A program made the position numbers and the translations under genes. Below are positions 16,349 through 24,071 of a DNA stretch of 64,000 bases, one piece after another. Each line of letters opens with the position of its first letter. The stretch's first letter is position 1. The notes under the pieces were generated by a model. It was not told the origin of the DNA and did no database searches. It was given only the letters and a program-made list of their open reading frames with translations. The stretch is from assembly GCA_029210465.1 (NCBI GenBank), contig JARGDL010000001.1:248001-312000 (forward strand). Reading direction: 5' to 3'. The DNA is from Stygiobacter electus (GTDB taxonomy: Bacteria; Bacteroidota; Ignavibacteria; Ignavibacteriales; Melioribacteraceae).

Positions 16349-18460
16349 ATGAAATTGTCCAAAGAAGTTTTATCTAAATACTTGAGATCAGAATTTTTCT
16401 TTAATAGAGATTTAAGTTGGTTAGAATTTAACAGAAAAGTTTTACAAGAAGCTACAAATCCCAATTTACCATTACTTGATAGAATTAAATTTATCTCTAT
16501 ATTTTTTTCTAACCTTGATGAATTTTATATGATTCGTGTTGCTGGTATTAAAGAACAAATCAGAGCTAAAGTTATAGATACTTCTTTTGATGGTTTAACA
16601 CCTACCGAGCAACTAAAGCAAATTGAAAATCTTTTACAGCCAATGCTAAAGGAAATTTATGAATATTGGCAAAATGTGATAATTCCCGAGTTAAGAGAAA
16701 ATAAAATATACATTTATGATTTCAATAAATTATCCAAAGATGAAAAAGAAATTCTTAATGAATATTTTTTAAAAGAAATTTATCCTGTTTTAACTCCACT
16801 TGCTTTCGATCCCGGAAGACCATTCCCCTACATTTCTAATTTAAGTATAAGTTTAGCCGTAAGGATTAAAAAACCAAATGGTGAAAAAAATTTTGCAAGG
16901 ATAAAAGTACCATCAAATCTTCCTCGTTTACTTCAAATAGATAAAATTATTCGTTCCAAAGGTAAAAATGGTAGTAATTTATCACTAAAATTTATTTGGA
17001 TTGGAGATTTAATAAAAGCAAATCTTCAATATTTATTTCCCGGATTAGAAGTTATTGAATCTTACAAATTCAGAATAACCCGAGATACTGATTTAGAAAT
17101 TCAAGAAGATGAAGCAGATGATTTACTTCAAGTAATCGAAGAAAATATTAAGCAAAGAAAATTTGGAAGCGTTGTTCGTCTAGAAGTTGAAAAACAAATG
17201 CCCGAATATATGCTTGATATTCTGATTGAAAATTTAGAATTAACAAGAAATGATGTTCATATCATTGATGGAAAACTTGGGCTGAGTGATTTAATGTTGC
17301 TTTACAATTTACCTTTCCCAAATTTAAAAGAAAAACCATTTCATCCATACGTAGATGAAATATTCGAAGAAGAAAATTTCTTTTCATTGATTCAGAAAAA
17401 AGATATTTTACTTTATCATCCTTATGATTCATTTAATCCAGTAATAGATTTTATTAAAAAAGCTGCGCGAGATCCAGACGTTCTTGCAATAAAACAAACT
17501 TTGTACAGAGTCGGTCAGAATTCACCTATTGTAAAATATTTAATTGAAGCTGCAGAAAGAAAAAAACAAGTTGCTGTTCTTGTAGAATTAAAAGCTCGGT
17601 TTGATGAAGAAAATAATATTTTTTGGGCACGTGAACTTGAAAAAGCTGGAGTTCATGTTGTTTACGGTCTTGTAGGATTAAAAACTCATGCTAAGATGAC
17701 TTTAGTTGTTCGTAAAGAAATTGATGGTGTAAAAAGATATGTACATTTAAGCACGGGTAACTATAACACAACTACTGCTAAAATTTATACTGATGTTGGG
17801 TTCTTTACTAATGATGAAGATATCTGTGCAGATATTTCAGAAATTTTTAATTATTTAACCGGTTATTCAGAACAAAAAATTTATAGAAAAATTTCTGTTG
17901 CTCCAATTAATAAACGAGAAAAATTTTTAGAACTTATCGAAAGAGAAATTAATAATCACAAAGCAAAAAAGAATGGAAGATTAATCTTTAAATTAAACTC
18001 ATTAGTAGATCCAGTTTTAATTGCTTCATTGTATGAGGCATCAAAACAAGGAGTAAAAATTGATTTAATTGTAAGAGGTGTTTGCTGTCTCATACCACAA
18101 GTTCAAGGATTAAGCGAAAACATTAGAGTTACTTCAATTGTTGGAAGATTTTTAGAACATAGTAGAATCTATTATTTCTATAATAATGGTAAAGAAGAAA
18201 TATATTGTAGCTCTGCAGATATAATGCAAAGAAATTTAGACCGAAGAGTCGAAATTACTTTTCCTATTGAAGATGAGGATTGGAAAAATTTTATAAAAAA
18301 TAATTTGTTAAATACATTACTTAAAGACAATCAAAAAGCAAGAGTTTTATTACCTACAGGTAAATATGTTTTTAATTATCCTGTTTATAATGAAGAAATC
18401 ATCAATCATCAAGAATGGATGATGGAAAATATTAATAGAAAAAATAAGAAAGCTAAGTAA
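16349..18460 (+). CDS. ppk1: Polyphosphate kinase 1
   Basis: 703-residue enzyme that polymerises the gamma phosphate of ATP into polyphosphate. The N-terminal domain begins FFNRDLSWLEFNRKVLQEA. The catalytic phospho-His is His447 in GLKTHAKMTLVVRKE, followed by YVHLSTGNYNTTTAKIYTDVGFF. The second phospholipase-D-like half ends with EHSRIYYFYNNGKEEIYCSSADIMQRNLDRRVE. I chose ATG 16349; an upstream in-frame GTG at 16310 would overlap the deaminase gene. Length and motifs are normal, and it is convergent with the feo operon. Confidence 0.96.
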   Translation: MKLSKEVLSKYLRSEFFFNRDLSWLEFNRKVLQEATNPNLPLLDRIKFISIFFSNLDEFYMIRVAGIKEQIRAKVIDTSFDGLTPTEQLKQIENLLQPMLKEIYEYWQNVIIPELRENKIYIYDFNKLSKDEKEILNEYFLKEIYPVLTPLAFDPGRPFPYISNLSISLAVRIKKPNGEKNFARIKVPSNLPRLLQIDKIIRSKGKNGSNLSLKFIWIGDLIKANLQYLFPGLEVIESYKFRITRDTDLEIQEDEADDLLQVIEENIKQRKFGSVVRLEVEKQMPEYMLDILIENLELTRNDVHIIDGKLGLSDLMLLYNLPFPNLKEKPFHPYVDEIFEEENFFSLIQKKDILLYHPYDSFNPVIDFIKKAARDPDVLAIKQTLYRVGQNSPIVKYLIEAAERKKQVAVLVELKARFDEENNIFWARELEKAGVHVVYGLVGLKTHAKMTLVVRKEIDGVKRYVHLSTGNYNTTTAKIYTDVGFFTNDEDICADISEIFNYLTGYSEQKIYRKISVAPINKREKFLELIEREINNHKAKKNGRLIFKLNSLVDPVLIASLYEASKQGVKIDLIVRGVCCLIPQVQGLSENIRVTSIVGRFLEHSRIYYFYNNGKEEIYCSSADIMQRNLDRRVEITFPIEDEDWKNFIKNNLLNTLLKDNQKARVLLPTGKYVFNYPVYNEEIINHQEWMMENINRKNKKAK

Positions 18461-18474
18461 AATTTTTTAGTGTA

Positions 18475-19887
18475 TTACAATGCTCTCCAAAAAGTTGCAA
18501 CCAAAAAACAAATTGTAAATCCCATTAAAATTGGCAGAAGTGTAGAAATCATAGTCCACTTCAAACTTCTTGTTTCTTTATAAATTGAATAAATAGTTGT
18601 TGAACAAGGATTGTGCAGTAAACTGAAAAGCATAAGATTTACACCAGTTAACAACGTCCAACCTCCTGCTCTTAATAAATATTCAGTTTGTTGAATAGAA
18701 TCTAATTCAAACATTACTCCAGCACCACTACCATAACCAGATAATTTATTTGTCAAAACGGTTAACATTAAAACTGTTGGAATAACAATTTCATTAGCAG
18801 GAATTGCAATTATGTAAGCCAATAAAATTACGCCATTTAGCCCAATAAAAAATCCAAAAGGATTTGTCCAATTAATAAAATATTCTGCAAGTGAAATATT
18901 ATTAATTGTAATATTTGACACTAACCAAATAACAATTCCAGCGGGAGCGGCGAAAACGATAGCACGCCATAAGACAATTAATGTCCTATCAATTAGTGAA
19001 GTATAAATAGTTTGAAGAATTCTTGGCGGTCTGTATGGTGGTAACTCTAAAGCAAATGATGATGCTTCACCTTTTAAAACTGTATTAGATAAGAAATAAG
19101 AAACAATTAAACTAAAAGTTACACCAAGTAAAGCAATGAAAACTACAGCAGCAGATGATGCAATTCCAGCTAAATAATTAGGTACAGCACCACCAATAAA
19201 AATTGTCGCTATAAGAATTTGTGTTGGCCATCTTCCATTACAAAGTGAAAAATTATTTGTAATTATAGCAAGTAACCTTTCACGAGGACTATCAATAATT
19301 CTTGTTGCTACCACACCTGCAGCATTACAACCAAAACCCATAGTCATAGTTAATGCTTGTTTACCATGCGCTCCAACTTTTTTATAAAGAAAATCCATGT
19401 TAAAAGCCACACGAGGTAAATATCCAAAATCTTCTAACAATGTGAATAATGGAAAAAATATTGCCATCGGTGGAAGCATAACACTTACAACCCAAGCTGT
19501 TGCAAGGTAAGCACCATCTATTGATAATCCAACAATCCAGTTTGGAAAAGATAATGACAAAGCTAATGATTTTAAATAAGGATGAATATTATCAATCAAA
19601 ATCCATGATAAAAATTTTGACGGATAATTTGCACCGGAAATTGTAATCCAAAAAACAATTGCTAACATTACAAACATTATTGGAAAACCAGTCAGTTTTC
19701 CTGTAACAATTTTATCAATCCATTTATCCCAATTGAATTTAGACTTTTCACCTATTTTGTTTACAACTTTACTTGTTATATTAGATGCGCTTGAATAAAT
19801 TGATTCCAAAATAGCATCATGAATATTCTCGCCAATTTCCCATCTATATTTGTTAGCAATTTCAATTATTTTCTCTCTGTTTTCCAT
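18475..19887 (-). CDS. feoB: Ferrous iron transporter FeoB, membrane permease half (split gene)
   Basis: 470-residue membrane portion of FeoB. Residues 1-60 match the linker between the G domain and the pore ([19 protein letters not shown]). Nucleoside-recognition and Gate domains follow, with [52 protein letters not shown] and [12 protein letters not shown]. The start ATG directly follows the TAA of the GTPase gene in the same frame, so one stop codon divides an otherwise canonical FeoB of about 732 residues. No obvious ribosome binding site is seen, so translation probably depends on coupling. Confidence 0.93.
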   Translation of the reverse strand: MENREKIIEIANKYRWEIGENIHDAILESIYSSASNITSKVVNKIGEKSKFNWDKWIDKIVTGKLTGFPIMFVMLAIVFWITISGANYPSKFLSWILIDNIHPYLKSLALSLSFPNWIVGLSIDGAYLATAWVVSVMLPPMAIFFPLFTLLEDFGYLPRVAFNMDFLYKKVGAHGKQALTMTMGFGCNAAGVVATRIIDSPRERLLAIITNNFSLCNGRWPTQILIATIFIGGAVPNYLAGIASSAAVVFIALLGVTFSLIVSYFLSNTVLKGEASSFALELPPYRPPRILQTIYTSLIDRTLIVLWRAIVFAAPAGIVIWLVSNITINNISLAEYFINWTNPFGFFIGLNGVILLAYIIAIPANEIVIPTVLMLTVLTNKLSGYGSGAGVMFELDSIQQTEYLLRAGGWTLLTGVNLMLFSLLHNPCSTTIYSIYKETRSLKWTMISTLLPILMGFTICFLVATFWRAL

Positions 19888-20676
19888 TTAATTCTCGTTT
19901 TCTGGGATTGTCAAATTTCCAATTTCTCCTGTTTTAATTGCATCTATAATGCTTTGATCTCCTTCTAGTAATCTTAATGCAATCCATCTTGTATTTGATA
20001 ACTTTGGGAATTCTTTTTTTAGTCGGTCATTTAAATCTTCAACGGCTTTTGAGATATTTTTAGTTGTATTAGTCATACGATAAGGTTTGCAAATGAATTC
20101 ACGGTTTGCAACTTGATGTATGCTTTTAAGTAATTCAGGTATCCCAATTCCTTGTCTTGCCGCACAAGGTATAACAGGAATTCCTAATTCTTTTGAAAGT
20201 AATCTATCATCAATTTTAAGATTGTGTCTTTCCGCTTCATCAATTAGATTCAAACATAGAACAGCTCTATCTGTAATTTCAAGAACTTGTAAAGTTAAAT
20301 TTAAGTTTCTTTCTAAAGTGCTTGCATCAACAACAATTATAGTGACATCAGGTTGACCAAACAAAATAAAATCACGTGCAATTTCTTCATCAACACTTGT
20401 TGATAATAAAGAATATGTGCCGGGAAGATCAACAATTTTATATCTCTTATTGTTGTACATAAATGCACCCTCTGCTCTTCCAACAGTTTTACCCGGCCAA
20501 TTTCCTGTATGTTGTTTTAATCCAGTCAATGCATTAAATACAGTACTTTTACCGACATTAGGATTTCCAGCTAATGCAACAACAAAATCAAAATTTTTCA
20601 TATCAACACCAAGTTTTACAAGATTGTTGATGTTGTGAGCTGGACAATTAACACAATCTTTATTTATATCTTTCAT
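19888..20676 (-). CDS. feoB: Ferrous iron transporter FeoB, GTPase half (split gene)
   Basis: 262-residue cytosolic G-protein domain of the Fe(II) uptake system. It starts with a Cys motif (Cys8, Cys11 in CVNCPAH) often found in FeoB of this group. G motifs: GNPNVGKST (37-45), DLPGTYSL (83-90), NLID (143-146) and PCAARQGIG (170-178). The GDP-dissociation-inhibitor-like helical part follows to about residue 245. It stops just before the membrane half, with TAA then ATG in the same frame. Its start overlaps the upstream DtxR/FeoA gene by 4 nt (ATGA). Confidence 0.95.
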   Translation of the reverse strand: MKDINKDCVNCPAHNINNLVKLGVDMKNFDFVVALAGNPNVGKSTVFNALTGLKQHTGNWPGKTVGRAEGAFMYNNKRYKIVDLPGTYSLLSTSVDEEIARDFILFGQPDVTIIVVDASTLERNLNLTLQVLEITDRAVLCLNLIDEAERHNLKIDDRLLSKELGIPVIPCAARQGIGIPELLKSIHQVANREFICKPYRMTNTTKNISKAVEDLNDRLKKEFPKLSNTRWIALRLLEGDQSIIDAIKTGEIGNLTIPENEN

Positions 20677-21662
20677 ACTTCTTTCTTTTTAATGAATATC
20701 AAATCGGATTGATTTTTTCTTAAAGCAATTAAAGTACCTCTAACTTCATATGCAGTTGGGTCATTATTGATACTTTTCATTCTTGCTGTTATTTCAGTAT
20801 TTGGAAGAATTCCGAAATCTAACAATCTTCTTCTCTGTTGACCTCTTATGCCATTAGAAATAAATGAAATTATTCCCGATTCATCAATATTTAATGATGT
20901 CAATGGAATTACATCTTCACTAATAAAATCTGTTACATAAGAAACATTAATATTATCTGCTTCAACAATAGACAATGAAATTTCTTTACCGTTTAGTTCC
21001 AAAAAAATTTTTTCATCGCTTTTCTTTTTAACCAATAAAATTGAACCGACAAAAATTCCATAACCAAAAATTCTTTGATAAATTTCTTTTGGTTCATCTT
21101 CAATATGCTCCACTTTTACGAAATTATTTTCTTTTACTTCATTTAGAGAAACAGTTTCCTGAAATATTAATTCTCCCTTTTCATTTGGGATTGGATCACC
21201 GTGAGGATCAACAAACGGATTACCAAGTTGAGCGGCAATTTTATTAGCATTTTCAATTGAAGTTTTATGTTCCTCTATTTCAGCAATTTTATGCCAATCA
21301 TATTCCTGAACACTTGTATTCTCCGCCAAGAATTTTTCCCACAATCTATGAATTCTAATTACTTGAAGTGCATAATTTTTCCCCTCATCAGTCAAAGATA
21401 ATTTGTTACCCGATGTTTTAATTAAATGTTTTTGAAGCATTGATTGAATTAACTTAGTAGTTTTTTCTTTTGATAATGATAAACTACCAGAAAGACTTAA
21501 ACTTGTTGAATCAATTTTTTTATGTTCACAATCGTAGATGTGTTTAAGTGAATCTTCAACTAATCTTTTTTGATAGTTTTTGTTCCTATTTTTAATAAAT
21601 GAAGATTGTTGCAGCAAAACGATTGCCATTAGAATTATAATTAAAAGAAAAATATAAATCAT
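20673..21662 (-). CDS. Membrane-anchored DtxR-like regulator fused to FeoA domains
   Basis: 329 residues in an unusual order. A transmembrane helix (2-18) is followed by a DtxR/MntR-like winged helix (about 35-100: [22 protein letters not shown], then [23 protein letters not shown]). A metal-binding/dimerisation region (about 120-165: [30 protein letters not shown]) comes next. Two SH3-like FeoA domains end the protein (about 175-240 and 250-325, the latter with [15 protein letters not shown]). It lies directly ahead of feoB, so it probably supplies the FeoA role and may also sense iron. DNA binding by a membrane-tethered DtxR domain is inference. Confidence 0.82.
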   Translation of the reverse strand: MIYIFLLIIILMAIVLLQQSSFIKNRNKNYQKRLVEDSLKHIYDCEHKKIDSTSLSLSGSLSLSKEKTTKLIQSMLQKHLIKTSGNKLSLTDEGKNYALQVIRIHRLWEKFLAENTSVQEYDWHKIAEIEEHKTSIENANKIAAQLGNPFVDPHGDPIPNEKGELIFQETVSLNEVKENNFVKVEHIEDEPKEIYQRIFGYGIFVGSILLVKKKSDEKIFLELNGKEISLSIVEADNINVSYVTDFISEDVIPLTSLNIDESGIISFISNGIRGQQRRRLLDFGILPNTEITARMKSINNDPTAYEVRGTLIALRKNQSDLIFIKKKEV

Positions 21663-21684
21663 TTTTTACCTATTTAAGTCTTTA

Positions 21685-21709
21685 ATAAGTTATAGTTTTA
21701 TGAACTTAT
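21685..21709. promoter_or_regulatory. Inverted repeat upstream of the feo operon
   Basis: ATAAGTT (21685-21691) and AACTTAT (21703-21709), spaced by 11 nt, lie 23-47 bp before the DtxR/FeoA start. This is a candidate operator for iron control. The arms are short and AT-rich, so chance is possible. Confidence 0.25.
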
Positions 21710-21797
21710 ATGCAATTTAACAATTTAATGTTTCTAAAAATTCACACTTGAACGTTAAAATCAAAAACATTGTTTAGGTATATATAAGCAAATAAGT

Positions 21798-21805
21798 TAT
21801 TTTTG
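21798..21805 (+). promoter_or_regulatory. Possible -7 element before the Mrp gene
   Basis: TATTTTTG fits TAnnTTTG, 22 nt before the ATG at 21828. A TTG upstream is spaced about 25 nt, longer than usual, so only the -7 part is convincing. Confidence 0.35.
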
Positions 21806-21827
21806 CAATCAAATTTTTGGAGTATAA

Positions 21828-22925
21828 ATGTCAATAAGTAATGAATTAATATTAAACGCATTACGAAAAGTAAATGATCCGGATTTACATAAAGATCTTG
21901 TTACATTAAACATGATAAAAGAAATAAACATTAATAATAATGATGTTTCAGTAGTTGTAGAACTTACAACACCTGCTTGCCCTTTAAAAGGTAAGATTGA
22001 GGAAGATTGTGTTGCAGCAATTAAAAATGAAATACCAGATGTTGGGAAAGTGCAAGTTACAATGTCTGCTAAAGTTCAACCAAGTTTAACACAAAAAATG
22101 AATCAATTATTACCAGGTGTAAAAAATACAATTGCAGTTGCAAGTGGTAAAGGTGGAGTTGGTAAAAGCACTGTTGCAGTTAACTTAGCAGTAGCATTAG
22201 CTCTCGATGGTGCAAAAGTTGGTTTAATTGATGCCGATATTTATGGACCAAGTATTCCGACAATGTTAGGAATTAACAATAAACCAAGAATATATCAAGA
22301 TCCAGTAACTCAAAAAATGTTACCACTTGAAAACTATGGAATAAAAGTAATTTCAATCGGATTTTTAATTGATGATGATGCACCTGTAATTTGGCGTGGA
22401 CCAATGGCAAGTGGAGCTATAAAACAATTTATGAGTGATGTTCATTGGGATGAACTTGATTATTTAATTTTTGATTTACCTCCAGGAACAGGAGATATTC
22501 AATTAACACTTGTACAAACCATTCCATTAACTGGTGCTGTTGTTGTTACAACTCCACAAGAAGTTTCAATTGTCGATGTTAAAAAAGCAGTTTCAATGTT
22601 TAAGAGAGTGAATGTTCCTGTGCTTGGTATTGTTGAAAATATGAGCTATTTTATTGCACCAGATACAGGAAAACGTTACGACATTTTTGGAACTGATGGT
22701 GGTAAAAAGCTTGCTGAAGAATTTTCTTTGAAATTACTTGGTCAATTACCAATAAATCAAAAAGTAAGAGAAGGCGGTGATAATGGTAAACCAATTGTTT
22801 TTTCTCAACCAGATAGTGAACAAGCAAATAAGTTTATGGAGATTAGCAGAAATCTTGCTGCTGAAATAAGTAAAAACAATTACAATTTATCAGCTCCAAA
22901 AATTGAAATTTCAATGGGAGATTAG
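21828..22925 (+). CDS. mrp: Mrp/NBP35-family iron-sulfur cluster carrier ATPase
   Basis: 365-residue P-loop protein that carries or inserts Fe-S clusters. The N-terminal MIP18/DUF59 domain (1-90) has NDPDLHKDLVTLNMIKE and TTPACPLKG. The ATPase domain has a deviant Walker A, ASGKGGVGKSTVAVNLA (from about 105), then LIDADIYGPSIPTMLG and FDLPPGTGDIQLTL. A ribosome binding site (GGAG) precedes the ATG. A NifU-type protein starts 4 nt later, supporting an Fe-S role. It is divergent from the feo iron-uptake operon. Confidence 0.94.
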   Translation: MSISNELILNALRKVNDPDLHKDLVTLNMIKEININNNDVSVVVELTTPACPLKGKIEEDCVAAIKNEIPDVGKVQVTMSAKVQPSLTQKMNQLLPGVKNTIAVASGKGGVGKSTVAVNLAVALALDGAKVGLIDADIYGPSIPTMLGINNKPRIYQDPVTQKMLPLENYGIKVISIGFLIDDDAPVIWRGPMASGAIKQFMSDVHWDELDYLIFDLPPGTGDIQLTLVQTIPLTGAVVVTTPQEVSIVDVKKAVSMFKRVNVPVLGIVENMSYFIAPDTGKRYDIFGTDGGKKLAEEFSLKLLGQLPINQKVREGGDNGKPIVFSQPDSEQANKFMEISRNLAAEISKNNYNLSAPKIEISMGD

Positions 22926-22929
22926 AATA

Positions 22930-23163
22930 ATGGATAGTACATTAAATGAAAGAGTTCTGCAAGCACTTGAAACTATTAGACCATATTTAAAAGCTGATGG
23001 CGGTGATGTAGAACTTGTTAAAGTAACTCCAGAAGGAATTGTTGAAGTTCGCTTAACAGGCGCTTGTTCAAATTGTCCAATGTCTCAAATGACTTTACGT
23101 GCCGGTGTTGAAAGAGCGCTAATTCGTGAAGTCCCAGGTATAAGAAGAGTTGAAGCAGTTTAA
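22930..23163 (+). CDS. NifU-like iron-sulfur scaffold protein
   Basis: 77-residue protein consisting of the NifU C-terminal domain alone. The cluster-binding CxxC is in GACSNCPMSQMTLRAGVE. The N terminus RVLQALETIRPYLKADGGDVEL is typical. The ATG at 22930 follows GGGAG (22915-22919) by about 10 nt. It is cotranscribed with mrp (4-nt gap) and tpiA (27-nt gap). It probably assembles clusters passed on by the Mrp ATPase. Confidence 0.93.
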   Translation: MDSTLNERVLQALETIRPYLKADGGDVELVKVTPEGIVEVRLTGACSNCPMSQMTLRAGVERALIREVPGIRRVEAV

Positions 23164-23190
23164 ATTTTTAAATATAAATTGAGGATAAAG

Positions 23191-23946
23191 ATGCGAAAAA
23201 AAATTATTGCTGGTAATTGGAAAATGAATAATGACATTTCCGCAACTATAAGTTTAATTACAGAACTTAAAAAAGGTATTACAGAAAATACTAAAGCAAC
23301 CGTAATTGTCTGCCCTCCCTTTACTTCTTTAGAAACAACCCAAACTTTATTGAAAGATAGCATAATAAAATTTGGCGCACAAAATATGTATTATGAAGAT
23401 AGCGGTGCTTTTACAGGCGAAATTTCTCCATTAATGCTGAAAAGCGTTGGCTGCGAATATGTAATTTTAGGTCATTCTGAAAGAAGAACAATATTCCAAG
23501 AAAGTGATTCATTAATAAATAAAAAAATTAAAACAGCAATTAAACATGAATTAAAACCAATTTTTTGTATTGGCGAAACATTAGAACAAAGAGAAAAAGG
23601 AATAACATTTGAAGTTTGTGAACGTCAAGTTAAAAATGGTTTAGAAGGAATTTCTGAAAGTGAACTTAGCCATCTAATAATTGCATACGAACCTGTCTGG
23701 GCAATTGGAACAGGTAAAACTGCTACAAGCGAACAAGCTGAAGAGGTACATAGTTTTGTTAGAAAGTTAATCGAAAAAATGTATTCCAAAAATTTAGCTG
23801 AGAAAATTGTTATTCAATATGGAGGAAGTGTAAAACCAGAAAATGCAAAAGAACTTCTATCGCAACCAAATATTGATGGTGCTTTAGTCGGTGGAGCTTG
23901 TTTAAAAGCAGATTCATTTCTAAAAATTATAGATGCAGCTAATTAA
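23191..23946 (+). CDS. tpiA: Triose-phosphate isomerase
   Basis: 251-residue glycolytic enzyme that interconverts dihydroxyacetone phosphate and glyceraldehyde 3-phosphate. The active site is complete: Asn9 and Lys11 in AGNWKMN, His95 in GHSERR, and Glu167 in AYEPVWAIGTGKTA. Phosphate loops IQYGGSVKPENA and DGALVGGACL are present. The ATG at 23191 is preferred over an in-frame TTG at 23179, since GAGG (23181-23184) lies between them. A strong terminator follows. Confidence 0.97.
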   Translation: MRKKIIAGNWKMNNDISATISLITELKKGITENTKATVIVCPPFTSLETTQTLLKDSIIKFGAQNMYYEDSGAFTGEISPLMLKSVGCEYVILGHSERRTIFQESDSLINKKIKTAIKHELKPIFCIGETLEQREKGITFEVCERQVKNGLEGISESELSHLIIAYEPVWAIGTGKTATSEQAEEVHSFVRKLIEKMYSKNLAEKIVIQYGGSVKPENAKELLSQPNIDGALVGGACLKADSFLKIIDAAN

Positions 23947-23972
23947 TTTTCAAAACCTCATTTTTTAATCAA

Positions 23973-23999
23973 AAAAGGCTCTTATAAGAGCCTTTTATT
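23973..23999 (+). terminator. Intrinsic terminator after tpiA
   Basis: Perfect palindrome with arms AAAAGGCTCTTA and TAAGAGCCTTTT (23973-23996), followed by ATTTTA. It ends the mrp-nifU-tpiA transcript. Confidence 0.85.
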
Positions 24000-24010
24000 T
24001 TAATATTTTA

Positions 24011-24042
24011 TTGATACCCCCCTATTCAATTTTGTATATTTG
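24011..24042 (+). promoter_or_regulatory. Bacteroidota-type promoter of the GH2-like gene
   Basis: TTG (24011-24013), 21 nt, TATATTTG (24035-24042), matching the TTTG/TAnnTTTG consensus. It lies between the tpiA terminator and the ATG at 24072. Confidence 0.55.
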
Positions 24043-24071
24043 CATGATTTTTTCAAAATTCTTTGGTAAAA

